A stretch of DNA of 64,000 bases from Molanna angustata (lineage: Eukaryota; Arthropoda; Insecta; Trichoptera; Molannidae), in contig OY754981.1 in NCBI GenBank assembly GCA_963576475.1, forward strand, positions 27,132,132 to 27,196,131. Direction: 5' to 3'. A program made the translations under genes and the position numbers. Within the stretch, counting starts at the first letter, position 1. Each line of letters begins with the position of its first letter. The notes below the pieces were generated by a model that was not told where the DNA came from, did not search any database, and worked only from the letters and a program-made list of their open reading frames with translations. Below, piece by piece: positions 9,084 through 19,830 of the stretch.

Positions 9084-11297
9084 ATGGAAGTGCGAGTGCC
9101 CACAAGAAAAAAAGAAACCTTAGACAAGAAACTCAAATCACTCATAACCAATAAAAGTAAAACTGAAAAATCAAATGTCAACGTGAATTCCAATTATGAT
9201 GCTCACCAAAATACAAACAAGATACAATTCTACGATCGGGTAGTGAATTTATCAAATTTTACATTCAATAAAGAAGAAAACAATCTTTTATCGAAGGGTA
9301 TGAAATACAACCTTCCAAAGTACAAAGTCGAAAAATCCCTGGAAGTGCTAGCTGTTGACCTGGAGACCGCTACATACAGAGAAAATCTAACTTTCAAATA
9401 TAATTGTGCGGACAAGATAAAAAGTTTTTTTAACAAATGTAAAATTAATATCTGGCAGTTAAAAGAAATTAAAGTGCTAAAAAACATTAAACAAAAACTT
9501 AAAGACAATAATTTAACATTTACCCGTGCAGACAAAGGGAATTCGATTGTCATCATCCCGACTAATGAATACGACAACAAAATTAAAGACTTTCTAAAAA
9601 ATAACATATTTGAACATATTCTCAAGGATCCAACAAACAAGTTCAACAACAAAAAAGTGAAAGAGATCATAAACTCCTGCAGTAATCTGTTTGACAAAAC
9701 CATTAAAAAACAATTAGTGTTTATGAATCCGTCAGTGCCAAAATTCCAAGGACTAATAAAATTACATAAAAACCCAATAACAATTAGACCTGTAGTTAGT
9801 TCATGTAATTCCCCAACATACAAATTAGGTAAAATGTTAGTGTCCATTTTTAATAACCTTAATATATTTGTACCCAAATTCACAGTTAAAAATTCTATTG
9901 ATCTAATTGATAAGATAAAAAACATAAGGGTCCCGGACAACGCTAAATTAGTTTCGTTTGATGTGAGTAATTTGTTCACCAATGTTCCTATCACGGAAAG
10001 TAAAAATATTATTAAAAATTTAACAGAAAATTTGAATGATGGAAACTTGGCAAACGAATTACAAAAATTATTTAGTGTTTGTATGGAACAAAACTATTTT
10101 GTTTATAATGGAAAAATATATACACAAAAGGACGGTTTGGCAATGGGACAACCAACCAGTCCACTAATAGCAGACATCTTCATGAATAATTTTGAAAATA
10201 ACTTATTTGATAACACTAAAAATAAGGAATATATAAAAAATGTATCGTTGTGGTATAGATATGTTGATGACATCTTCTGCATATGGACGGGTACGGACCG
10301 ACAACTACAAAAATTTCTCACACACCTTAATACACTACATAATAAAATCAAATTCACAATGGAAACGGAAAAAGACAGAACTCTAAATTTCCTAGATCTG
10401 ACCATAAAAATAACAAATAATACCTTTACGTTTAACATATTTAGAAAACCAACATACACTGACAATATCATTCATAATACTTCACAACACCCAATCACAC
10501 ACAAAATGGCAGCCTTTCATTCAATGATCACTAGATTACTCAAGGTACCGTTAAATAAGACAGACTATAACAAGGAGTTACAAACAATAGAAACTATAGC
10601 TCTTAATAATGGTTACAAGAAAGATATAGTTCATAAAATATTAAACAGAAAAACACGTACAAACATCATTCATAAATACATATACAAACCAAAACCACGA
10701 GAGACTGGCACAGATTGGAGAAAAATAATATATCTTAATAAAATTACACATGATATAACGAGACATCTTCCTTTAAACATAAAACCAGCCTTGTATACAG
10801 ACAACAATATAGGACTTATACTGAAAAACAACACAGAAAAAACAAGTAATCTGAAACAAAGTGGAATTTATGAATTGCAATGTGGGGACTGTGATAGTAT
10901 TTACATAGGGAGAACAGGACGGACAATTGAAACTAGAGTCAAAGAACATAAACGCTGTCTAAATGGACACGGTTTCTCAGAATATGCAAACCACCTAATA
11001 CAAGAAAATCATACATTTGACAATACAAACGCACAATTATTACATAAGCATACATACGGACTGAAACAAAATAATTTAGAGACATTAGAAATCCACAAAG
11101 CCATTAACAGTCACAAGAAAATAATTAACAACCAGACACAACCCAACACTTCACCATTATTATCCATGTTCCCGTTAGGGCAACGCCCACTTCCCCCCCT
11201 TACCCCCACCTCCCGCTATACCTATGACACAGCCACACACCACACCAAATTAGTTTTTAGTTTAAACCCACCTGAAGAAGAGAACGGTAGTTCTTGA
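9084..11297 (+). CDS. Penelope-like reverse transcriptase with GIY-YIG endonuclease
   Basis: The 737-aa product would copy element RNA into DNA and nick the target. Visible in order: a lysine-rich N-terminal region (about 1-140); an RT fingers segment with KFQGLIKLHKNP and IRPVVSSCNSPTYKLG (about 215-250); motif A SFDVSNLFTNVP with its catalytic Asp (about 292); motif B GLAMGQPTSPL (about 350); motif C YVDD (about 392); the LNFLDL motif; then the GIY-YIG domain SGIYELQCGDC..IYIGRTGRTIETRVKEH near residues 590-625, with the C-x2-C insert typical of PLEs. The start at 9084 is the first ATG in frame, but homologous residues lie upstream in another frame. The TGA stop (11295-11297) falls inside the hammerhead motif. 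RT and nuclease signature residues are intact. Confidence 0.9.
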   Translation: MEVRVPTRKKETLDKKLKSLITNKSKTEKSNVNVNSNYDAHQNTNKIQFYDRVVNLSNFTFNKEENNLLSKGMKYNLPKYKVEKSLEVLAVDLETATYRENLTFKYNCADKIKSFFNKCKINIWQLKEIKVLKNIKQKLKDNNLTFTRADKGNSIVIIPTNEYDNKIKDFLKNNIFEHILKDPTNKFNNKKVKEIINSCSNLFDKTIKKQLVFMNPSVPKFQGLIKLHKNPITIRPVVSSCNSPTYKLGKMLVSIFNNLNIFVPKFTVKNSIDLIDKIKNIRVPDNAKLVSFDVSNLFTNVPITESKNIIKNLTENLNDGNLANELQKLFSVCMEQNYFVYNGKIYTQKDGLAMGQPTSPLIADIFMNNFENNLFDNTKNKEYIKNVSLWYRYVDDIFCIWTGTDRQLQKFLTHLNTLHNKIKFTMETEKDRTLNFLDLTIKITNNTFTFNIFRKPTYTDNIIHNTSQHPITHKMAAFHSMITRLLKVPLNKTDYNKELQTIETIALNNGYKKDIVHKILNRKTRTNIIHKYIYKPKPRETGTDWRKIIYLNKITHDITRHLPLNIKPALYTDNNIGLILKNNTEKTSNLKQSGIYELQCGDCDSIYIGRTGRTIETRVKEHKRCLNGHGFSEYANHLIQENHTFDNTNAQLLHKHTYGLKQNNLETLEIHKAINSHKKIINNQTQPNTSPLLSMFPLGQRPLPPLTPTSRYTYDTATHHTKLVFSLNPPEEENGSS

Positions 11298-11309
11298 AAC
11301 TAGTTGTGG
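11268..11309 (+). ncRNA. Hammerhead-ribozyme motif of the PLE
   Basis: Every core element of a type I hammerhead is present in order. Stem I strand CCAC is at 11268-11271 and the CUGANGA box (CTGAAGA) at 11272-11278. Stem II GAGAAC with loop GGTA and GTTCTT spans 11280-11295, followed by GAA (11296-11298). A minimal stem III ACTAGT (11299-11304) comes next, then the unpaired U (11305) preceding the cleavage site, and the stem I partner GTGG (11306-11309). PLEs are known to carry hammerheads with very short stem III in their terminal repeats. Activity is inferred, not shown. Confidence 0.75.
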
Positions 11310-11375
11310 AATAAAAATAAATAAGTGGAAATAAACAAAGTTATATTGTTATTTTAATAATTTATCAATTGACTT

Positions 11376-13261
11376 CATATCGATTACATAATATGTGTAC
11401 AGTGCATCAACTTGAGCTGATTTTTTTCAATAGATATTCGTCTATTTCTTCTTTATGGTTGTATCTGTAATGACTTTTTCACTTTCTAGAAAATTGAGTA
11501 CTTCATTCTTGTTGAGCTCTATTAAAAAGTATTAAAATTCATTCATGGATTGTCAACCTTCAAAGATGAAAAAAATGCAAACTGTAAACTAGTTTAGTAT
11601 TTACCACAACTCACTCGTTTTCCTAAGTACCCGTCAGTAGCGTAATATTTACACCATTATTATATGTATGGTCGTGTATTATTTATCATAATTGTACCTG
11701 TAGAGTATTTTTATCTGCAGTTCAACTTGACCATTTATGTTCTTTAAAATATTTATCTTTCTTGCCTTCAGATTCGTTGCACATTGTTGGTATTTCAATT
11801 TTTTCAGATGTGTCGCTATTAACTTTTATGTCTACCTTCATTCCATCCTCAGACCTTGATTGCTTTTTTGTCCTTTCTTATACGAAGCTCTTATCATGTG
11901 TTTAATTGCTTCTATTGAAACAATTAATCGAGACGTTTTGTTCAAGACTACTTTAATAAATATACTGAACAATTTGTGTTCAACGCACATTACGCCATAT
12001 ACAAAAAATGGTATATTGAACCGTCCCTGAAAGATGAACAAACAATTCATTCACTTAACGTGCTGTTCCAAAATATTCAGCCAATAATGTGACAAAAATA
12101 ATTAAACCTTATACCGTTCTTAAAAGAAAAAACAATTCCATCAATTAATTTGCTGCGTCAAATTAATTTGTTTAAAATGGCGTGAAAAATTGGTGTTCCG
12201 AAATAATCAGCTAAAAATCCGAAAAAAAATGTTAAATTTTCAACCATTTCTTAAAAATTGTTAAATTCATTTACTAAATGTACCACTCTAATATATTTAT
12301 CGATAAATGCGACGAAATCATCTTCATCTTCACTGCGACCTTCCTCCAGACAAATATTCTGTATATCCCTAAGATTTGAAGTATTTGCAGAAAAAATAGT
12401 TCACATTTTTTATAGTTTATTTCTGTGAAAATCTGTTGGATTCAACACAATTATGAATGCATTGTTTATACGCTTCATTAATGTCGTCAGTTGATGGATA
12501 ATTGAATATTTTCAAAGCGCGTAAGTTATCGTTGGTACATATTATTTATAAACATTTATAGTACCTACATAATATATGTAATGCATAAGCCGGTACGAGT
12601 TCGGTTATAATTAATGTGTTTGATAAACGTGCGCAACATATATTTCAAAGGAATCTGGAGACGCAGTTGCATTCACTATTTATAGACTCAATGTACATAT
12701 TGCTGCTGAATTCCTGTTACAAGAAATCTCAGATCATAGTTGTTGTATTTGTCCATATTCGTTAACATTCTAATGAGAATTACGTTTCCGTGTATATTTT
12801 ACAGCGAATGTTATAAATAATATATTTTTATACAAATAACGATTTTTTTTACAATCGTGCTTACTTTTAGCTGATATAAAAATTCCATGTGATTTTAAAG
12901 TTGAAACAGACTTGAAAGGACAGTTAGCAGCACTTGAATCTTTCTCAACTGGAACTTAGAAATTTACCAATAATTTCTAAGTTTTTACAATAAAACATTA
13001 GAAGTGGTCTACATCTAGCAATGGAGAGAGAGCTAACAAAGAAGATGACATTGCTTTGGGTACATTCATGATGATTTGTGATATTGACATCAAACATCCA
13101 GAAAGAAAACTAATCAAACCACAACGACTATCAAAATGTCTTTGTTAAAAGTTCGTCGGTCTCAATTTTATTTAAAATCGTTTTTACGGTACACATTATT
13201 CCATAGAGTTTACATGTTTACTAAAACAATGTATTACAATTTTATCTTTCAACCATGTATA
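11376..13261. other. A+T-rich DNA, no gene seen
   Basis: A recurrent CACAACYCACTCGTTTT motif occurs near 11600-11622 (see findings). Nothing coding was recognised. Confidence 0.45.
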
Positions 13262-13586
13262 ATAATAATAATAATAATTTATATAGCGCCGTTTAATGGT
13301 TCGAGATCATTTCAAGGGCGCTGACAGTTTAGTTATGTGCCGCTCCACGAAACAAAGCTGTTTTCAGTCCAGTGAAAGTGCTCTTGCTTTGAGCACTGCG
13401 AACGTTTGGAGGCAGTGCATTCCACTTAATTGGACCGCTCACACCTAAGCATCGGTTATAGTAAGCCGCTTTGTTGGCTCTGTCCAACTCCTTTAGGGAG
13501 TTGTTACTCTGTAATCCAGACGACCTGAGTGTGAGATGCTTCCCAGAGAGCTCTTTTCTCTGACACAGCTCTTGAATGTATGTCAT
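13262..13586 (-). mobile_element. LINE 3' end with ATT-type tail
   Basis: The - strand encodes 85 aa at the end of a LINE ORF2: LTLRSSGLQSNNSLKELDRA, then NRCLGVSGPIKWNALPPNVR and a terminal FKGLKTALF-like helix, the SxxxWNxLPxxIR signature of many insect LINE C-termini. A short 3' UTR ends in GGCGCTATATAAATTATTATT, an (ATT)n tail. A tiny relic with the same 3' end lies at 23512-23560. The copy is 5'-truncated. Confidence 0.8.
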
Positions 13587-14042
13587 GAATATGCATTATT
13601 TTAATAAAAAAATCCCATTAGTAACCCATCCCGGTATACACAGCATGAATTAATTATAATACTTGGTTATTTATATAATTTTGAGTCATCATAGGAGGCT
13701 TTTGTTTGTATTTATTGATTCACAGCAAGACACGTGCGACGAACGTTGCAATTCTTGCATTTAAGCGTCATTATATTTCATATAGATACTTACTATGAAG
13801 TATTATTATAAAATATTCAATAGCTACTTATAAATATTTATGAGAAAATCAGCAGTCTATTATAATTTGAATTCTAATCGTCCAATATTATTTATTTTAT
13901 GCATCTCTTCGAGAATCATCACTGAGCGGACTGGACTGTTTGTTTATTCCTGCACTGTTTCTTATGTGTTTATTATTTAACTATGTGTTGGGTCAGAAAT
14001 CACGGGTGCATAAATTTCCTCTGCATGGATACTTTTATCCAC
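13587..14042. other. A+T-rich DNA, no feature seen
   Basis: Nothing recognised. Confidence 0.4.
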
Positions 14043-14045
14043 TTA

Positions 14046-14970
14046 GGGCCGGTCTTATAAACGTCCGTTAGTTAGATTTCAGACCAAACAAACCGAAATT
14101 TGATACAAATGCTCTATATTTCGTCTTATAACAATCCGTTAGTTAAATTTTAGTAAAATTTTACCGATAGCCTTTACTGACGGTCGGACCACCGATTTAG
14201 CGTTCGTTATCGATAAGTTATGGAAGGATTGAGTTTTACCACACTTGTTTTTTTTATGTTGCGGTACATTTTTAATATTACGAATATTTTGAAATATACT
14301 ATTTTATATTTTTTGGATTTTTATATTGAATTGCTATTTTTCGGTAAAAAAATGTCGGCCGAGAGTGATTTTGAATAACCAAAACGAATTTGATTACAAG
14401 TTTGTGTTTGACCAAATATTTTATTATTTCAACATGACATTGATGACACTGAATTTCGTTTTATTTTATTTTAATTATTATTTTTTAATTTAAAAAATGA
14501 ATGAATTAATAATTGTAACTGGTACCTACATATGCATTAAGTTTTTTTAAAATTCATTTTAATGCCATAAATTAGGCATAAATGCTTGTGATATAAGTGA
14601 ACAAAATCAGTTGAGGCGAGATTTGAACCCGTGTCCACCGAATTACTAATCCAGCGCGCTAGCAAAATAATAAAGGATTATCAGCATTTTAAAATTTTTG
14701 ATATTGTTTAAGTACGCAAAAAAATTAAACACTCTCTCTGTTTATATATTGCAATGACAGCTCCGCTTAATCCATTACAATCCATTATAGTCCATTACAA
14801 ATCCATTGAAAATCCATTGTAGTCCAATTAGACTGTAACTGTCAAATAAACGGACAGTTAAAATAGTTTTATAATACCGTCGATAGTAATATCTACTTAG
14901 GAACATCCATCCGTTAGTAAATCGTAAACATACTTACGAATATTTGGTCTTTCGTTTATAAGATCGGCCC
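14046..14970. mobile_element. PIF/Harbinger-type non-autonomous DNA transposon
   Basis: Terminal inverted repeats of about 18 bp are present: GGGCCGGTCTTATAAACG at the left and the complement of GGGCCGATCTTATAAACG at the right. A 3-bp target duplication TTA lies at 14043-14045 and 14971-14973. TTA/TAA duplications and G-rich GGGCC-like ends are characteristic of PIF/Harbinger elements. The 925-bp interior has no transposase ORF and is A+T-rich. It holds a run of about five TCCATTRYA-like repeats (14770-14825) and a nested SINE2 copy. It would have needed a transposase supplied elsewhere. Confidence 0.8.
14569..14663 (-). mobile_element. SINE2 copy nested in the Harbinger element
   Basis: The - strand has a tRNA-like head (GCGCGCTGGATTAGTAATTC, then box B GGTTCAAATC) and the family tail AAGCATTTATGCCTAATTTA. 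Related copies lie at 28371-28511 and 40258-40395. It inserted after the host element and is diverged. Confidence 0.6.
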
Positions 14971-15089
14971 TTATACAATGCAGCTTTGAATGATGTAGTT
15001 GAGCCGATTCTTTTATACTAGGTACTATCCATCTGATTAAAAATATGAGGAGCTGTACGTGTATTGTTTCTTTTAGCTAACTTTATCGG

Positions 15090-15165
15090 TGACAAATGAT
15101 ACAATATTATATACACATCTTGACAGCGGCGTTTTCTGCCGAGCCGTATGGAGTTTCTTTCAGTT
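15090..15165 (+). promoter_or_regulatory. Possible core promoter
   Basis: A TATATA-like stretch (about 15104-15111) is followed by a jump to G+C-rich sequence and a TCAGTT motif (15160-15165) resembling the arthropod initiator. The spacing of about 55 bp is longer than ideal for TATA-to-start, so the start site is uncertain. Confidence 0.25.
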
Positions 15166-15476
15166 AGTTGTGTTTCCCGCTGTCTGTTTGGTCGAGTGGT
15201 CGAGTCAACCATCGGACCAGCGGGACCAGTCATCTGCAGGCGACCGCGGTGTTAACTGCGGTGACTGTCGCGCTTGTACTGGCCACAGGCGATTGTTTTT
15301 GTTTTTCTTGAGAAATGTGGACGTTCGCAGACTACTCGACTTGTGCGGCTTTTCACAGTGCAGTGTCATTAGATGGTCTGTCAGTTTTTTCGCGGTGCTT
15401 TCGTTACATTGTTGTCTTTAGTTGAATATGTGTCGATTCTTTCACGTCCATCCGAAACGTCACAACGTGAGTTGAT
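15160..15476 (+). other. Candidate non-coding first exon (5' UTR)
   Basis: About 350 bp here are clearly richer in G+C than anything nearby and end at a consensus donor, ACAAC|GTGAGT (GT at 15477-15478). No long ATG-started ORF fills the segment, so if real it is 5' UTR. It could splice to the candidate exon at 16603-16781. No repeat copy was found elsewhere in the window, which argues against a transposon fragment. Confidence 0.35.
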
Positions 15477-15482
15477 TCCACA

Positions 15483-16602
15483 ACAATTAGTGTTATTTTT
15501 TTCGAAACCGTATGTTTGTTTATATTATTTTTCGTTTGTTTCGGATCTTTTTTGTTGTCATTGTGTTCTAGTGTTTAGCTACGTCTGTAATATTGACGTG
15601 TAACTTCTTTGATTTTATTTGAAAGAAGTCATGATTTAAAGTCAATGATGTCATTATGCTAAGAAAAAATGATTCCATCACCTAGTGCAATGTTGGTTGT
15701 CTTCGATTTACGATTTATTAAAAAAATCTTTCATCTTATTAAATCATCATACTTGATTGAATTCGTTTTTAATTGCATTGAATACATAATTCAATTATAA
15801 GATCACTGATTCAGTGTCACTAGATCATAATTTGTCAATTTATCAAACGTTATCTCAAAAACCCGTGATTTGAATTTTTTTTATTCTGAATCTTACATCT
15901 GTCTGAGCTATTGTTTTTTGTGATTCAACGTACACGACACATTTTTGTGGTTACTAGATTAGTATTTACACAATTATAATCACGAGTTAATATTTAGTCG
16001 TAATTTTTAAATGTGTAATTTGTTTTACCTTAATGTGAAACTTAACAACTATTGCAGAATTCAAGGAAGGAATGAATGTTTTGAAATGTAGCTAATTTCC
16101 GGTTCAAAATAGACACAAATTTTATAAGGTGTTATATATAACGACACAGCCATTGCTACTTTTGTCCTAAATTGTCTCGATCTTTCAGTGTTATTTGTAT
16201 GTAACTAAAGAATATCCTAACTGTTCAAATGGTAAATTAAAACTTTTATTTTAACATTTAATTTCCTTCGGATATCAAAATAGCAAAGATCGTTGGAATT
16301 TGAAGAAGAAAGAGGGAAAAACGAAAAGTATTGCTGATTTTTTAAGACAAGATTAACTCATGCTACAATAAATGCACCTTACGCACAGATAAAAAAGAAG
16401 GGAAGTCCTATAGTACATAATATTATAGAATCGTAGTTGAATAACAGCGAAGCGCTTTTGGTTCAAACAAGACAGTGTTACTTTACCAATTTTTAAATTA
16501 ATATTATTTTTTCTCGTCATAGTTTTATAATAGTTAAATAATTATTGAAACTATTATGTGTTTATTTGTGTTTCAACATTGGATATAATTTTGTGTTTGT
16601 AG
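15483..16602. other. A+T-rich DNA, possible intron
   Basis: No ORF or repeat recognised. The 3' boundary TTTTGTGTTTGTAG (AG at 16601-16602) is an acceptable splice acceptor. Confidence 0.35.
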
Positions 16603-16691
16603 TGAATATAAATATTAGTGCACAATCTATATGAATATATATCTATGGATTACAATATTGATCGCCGTTTAACATTGATTGTTGAACAATC

Positions 16692-16781
16692 ATGCTGAGA
16701 TGTGATTCTGGATCAGCGTTCGGGATGGATCGCGCCTATATGTCATTGAGGGCGAGAAAACCGCCGAGGATCAATTTTACG
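16692..16781 (+). CDS. Candidate first coding exon, 30 codons
   Basis: An ATG at 16692 opens 30 codons that end at ACG|GTAAAT (donor GT 16782-16783) in phase 0. The peptide is basic (MDRAYMSLRARKPPRI lies within it). The stretch is much richer in G+C than its flanks and turns A+T-rich exactly at the donor, as a real exon would. A possible acceptor at 16601-16602 would make it the second exon of a transcript starting near 15160. I do not recognise the protein. Two other candidate first exons in the window (44848, 58780) share strand and phase. It could still be a chance ORF. Confidence 0.4.
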
Positions 16782-17150
16782 GTAAATATTAACTTTATAC
16801 CATACTTGAGTGTTGCCTGCACTGCAAAAATGAATTATACAATAAAAAACATCATTTTTTCATTATACCATTCTAAATGTGGAGCCCAAGACCCACGTTT
16901 GATGATGATTCTAAATATAAAAAAATACAAAATAATAACAAGAAAACAAAAAAAAAAACAAGTTCATAAAAATGTACAGTAAACAAAAAAAATGTAATAT
17001 AGCAAAAAATTTGCTACATATCTAGTTTTTTTAGCATAACATATTTTTATGAAAACCAACATAATTTTTTTGTGACAACATAGTTTACATAAATAACACA
17101 ATTACATTTACATCAAGAGAGCCGAAATTTGATTTCAGTCTTTATTAAGA

Positions 17151-17491
17151 ACCAAATTGTATATTGATCTATTATTACCTTTGTCTATTTAAGAAAAAAT
17201 GTTACCTATATATTCAAGTAGCTGAAAAAACAAAAACCAAATTGTATATTGATCTATTATTACCTTTATCTATTTAAGAAAAAATGTTAACTATATATTC
17301 AAGGAGCTGAAAAAACAAAAACCAAATTGTATATTGATCTATTATTACCTTTATCTATTTAAGAAAAAAATGTTACCTATATATTCAAGGAGCTGAAAAA
17401 ACAAAAACCAAATTGTATATTGATCTATTATTACCTTTATCTATTTAAGAAAAAATGTTACCTATATATTCAAGGAGCTGAAAAAACAAAA
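17151..17491. repeat. Tandem repeat, 85-bp unit, 4 copies
   Basis: ACCAAATTGTATATTG recurs at 17151, 17236, 17321 and 17407 (period 85, with one unit of 86 from an extra A). Copies differ at only a few bases, such as AAGTAGC against AAGGAGC. A+T-rich, non-coding. Confidence 0.95.
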
Positions 17492-17879
17492 AACCGTTTT
17501 GCAAATGCTTTAATTTTCGGTAACTACTTATAGAAATTTGTTAACCTTGACGGCTCTCGAATGGACACGGTGGTCAATGAATATTTTTAATATTTTTTAG
17601 TATTGTTTGAACAAATAACTTTCTGATTACAAGTAACTTGTGAAGTGCTGAAAAGTGGGAACGATGGTTTTCGGAACGGTTTTCTTAATACCGATTTTTG
17701 GGCTATGAAAAGCGGTTGTAAGATATATGTAGCAGCTCCTCCCCAACTCGATATTCTATAAATTAAGTTACTTTGGTATAAGGCATAGTATATGTTCTTC
17801 AGTTATTTGGTGCTCATAGTATTTCTAATAATTTAAAAATAAATTCTAATGCGGTTAGTTACACTATTTATATGTTGAG

Positions 17880-18570
17880 CAAAACTCGGAAAGAAGACAT
17901 AAAGAACATACCAAGAGTCCGGAGAACTCTAAAACCTTGCAGACACTGCACTTAATGTGCCAAAGAGAGCTCATTATGTGGAAACAACTGGGCTCACTGC
18001 TCAGTGATAGTGAAGATAATAGTGCACCGAAATTAAAACAGAATGTCTTGAAAACCCTAAAGTTTCTCTTCGTAACTATAAGGTCCGCATGTCCAATGGA
18101 TCCAAAGAAATTCCCTCGGATATCATCGTAGAGTTCTCGTCGGAAAGTTGACATGCACGGAGAAATTAGTGCATTCCCATAGGATATGCTCAGAAGTCTG
18201 TCCAGGGTTATCACAAAGCTGACATGAGGACGAATCGGATAAGTAAAAACGAATGAGATAACTTTTGAAACTACCGTGTCTAGTAAGGAATTGCGTGGTC
18301 CAATGATCGGGAACAATCCACGAGGAAGAAATTTGAGTCCTCACATCGGAAAGAAATAAAAATGTCAGTCTGCCCACAGAAGAAGAAGACCAGCGACGTT
18401 GCCAAGCATCTAAAAGAGAACTCCGGGCCAAGTTCTCAATCTCTCCATGAACTGTGGGTAAATTTACAGGTGGGAGAGAAACATTAGCCAAAATTGAGCC
18501 TCGGCCTCTATACAGGTTGTGAATTGAAGCTCGTCGCTGTTTCCAGATCAAGCGGAAAAACAATTAAAAA
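17880..18570 (-). mobile_element. LINE ORF2 C-terminal fragment (I/R1-like)
   Basis: The - strand frame 18563-18123 reads a LINE C-terminal region: SLLDAWQRRW, FLTRHGSFKSYLIRF, then the Cys-His motif CQLCDNPGQTSEHILWEC (C-x2-C-x8-H-x4-C). That motif is typical of the I/R1/LOA group downstream of the RT. The reading then continues in another frame (STFRRELYDDI, later FRVFKTFC near 18030), so a frameshift lies near 18150. Degenerate and 5'-truncated. Confidence 0.75.
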
Positions 18571-19071
18571 AATTTCGGTTGTTTAAAAATTTTTACCTCG
18601 ATCAATAATTAAAGTCTAACGTATGAAACTATGATACAAATAAACAACACAACGCTCTAAATCTAAGAAAATTTATTGGATATTTTTTATTGTATATTTG
18701 ACCCAATTCTTCGATGGTTGGCATCTTCAAACTTTGTACGTCTTAAATCTATTTTGGCATTTTAACCAACATATTATTATTGTAATCGGAGAGCAATTTA
18801 CGACTGTCCAACTTTGATCTTTTGGACGATTCTGAGTATTATAGGTAATACATACCTTCTCATAATAACGCCTTAGCTCGAACCATATATGATTTTTTTT
18901 CTCAATATCAAATTCCTGATCGAGATTTATTACCCTCACCTTTACCACAATATCTTGTAACTTCGTCGAATTTTGTTTTAGCATTTTCACTCTCCACTAC
19001 TATGGAATAGTGGAGTTTTCACAATTTGCAAACATACTTTTTATGTAGATTGAATAAAAACAATATGTCGT

Positions 19072-19192
19072 CGACCTTCGTGGCTTATTTAGATAGGCAT
19101 CTCACTACTGAGCTACAGGTCCCAGGTTTGATTCCAGGTGTTGGCACAGTTTTTAATATTGTATTTTCAGTCTGGTTCTGTGAGATAATAAA
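19072..19192 (+). mobile_element. SINE1 copy, 5' part (interrupted)
   Basis: The tRNA-like head (TTCGTGGCTTATTTAGATAGG, box B GGTTTGATTCC) and first half of the SINE1 body run to GTGAGATAATAAA. Here LINE-A has inserted. The rest of the SINE resumes after 19768. Confidence 0.75.
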
Positions 19193-19740
19193 TTTATTTA
19201 TTTATTTATTTATACATCTTCTTGTACATAATATAAACAAATATAATTGTACACTGGCGGGCTTATTGCCATTAGGCAATTTCTTCCAACCAACCAGATT
19301 ACAAAGTATGACAACATTGTGTATGTACAACAGCAAATAAAAAAGAGTAAAAGAAATCAAATAAAATACGTATAACACTTAAATACTATTAAACAAAAAA
19401 AAATATAATTCATAGCAATAATAAGGATATGGTAAGGACAGGAGAGGAAATCGGGATCAGGTGTTAAAGGATAAATATTCCTTCTTTAGTTTTTTCTTGA
19501 AAATACTAAGTGAGGTAGACGACGCAATATCCGGACTAAGGCTATTCCATAATCTTGCTGATTGTACTTCGAACGAAGAGCTGAGAAATTCTGTATTATG
19601 GATAGGTATGGAAAGTGTTGTACATTCAGCAGATCGGAGTGGAAGTCCATGACTGGATAAATAAGTGAATTTGCTTTTGAGGTACTGTGGTAGGTTTGGG
19701 TTCGAGAGAATATTGTACAATAGTGACAAAATGTGTATAT
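19193..19740 (-). mobile_element. LINE-A 3' fragment inserted in a SINE
   Basis: The - strand encodes 90 aa at the end of a LINE ORF2 (19729-19457): LPQYLKSKFTYLSSHGLPLR, then SFEVQSARLWNSLSPDIASS and a lysine-rich helix. A 3' UTR shared with 4056-4482 and a (TAAA)n tail at the left edge follow. It is 5'-truncated near 19740 and has split a SINE1 copy. The two LINE-A copies are almost identical, so the family was active fairly recently. Confidence 0.85.
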
Positions 19741-19768
19741 TGCGCCGCTGGCGTATCCTGGGCCAACA

Positions 19769-19830
19769 AGTCTCTAGAACGTATTAGTTGCGTGTTAAAT
19801 TCATATTTGATATAGTAGAAAGCAATACAA
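19769..19830 (+). mobile_element. SINE1 copy, 3' remainder
   Basis: AAGTCTCTAGAA and GCGTGTTAAATTCATATTTGATATAGTA align with the 3' half of the SINE1 at 205-430. The 3' end merges into the 77-bp array. Confidence 0.7.

Larger units (their letters stand above)
8938..11364 (+). mobile_element. Penelope-like element, forward copy
   Basis: This is the longer of the two PLE copies: N-terminal coding region (8938-9083, shifted frame), main ORF (9084-11297), hammerhead motif (11268-11309) and a short A+T-rich 3' UTR ending near 11364, where similarity to the inverted copy stops. The right flank begins TCAATTGACTT. PLEs are an ancient class of retroelement whose RT is related to telomerase RT and which, in animals, carry a C-terminal GIY-YIG nuclease. 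This copy could be nearly intact apart from one frameshift. Confidence 0.85.

Noticed and set aside
8885..9154. + strand ORF across the PLE junction
   Set aside because: Its first part is antisense of the inverted copy. Only the portion after 8938 is PLE coding sequence, and that is annotated separately.
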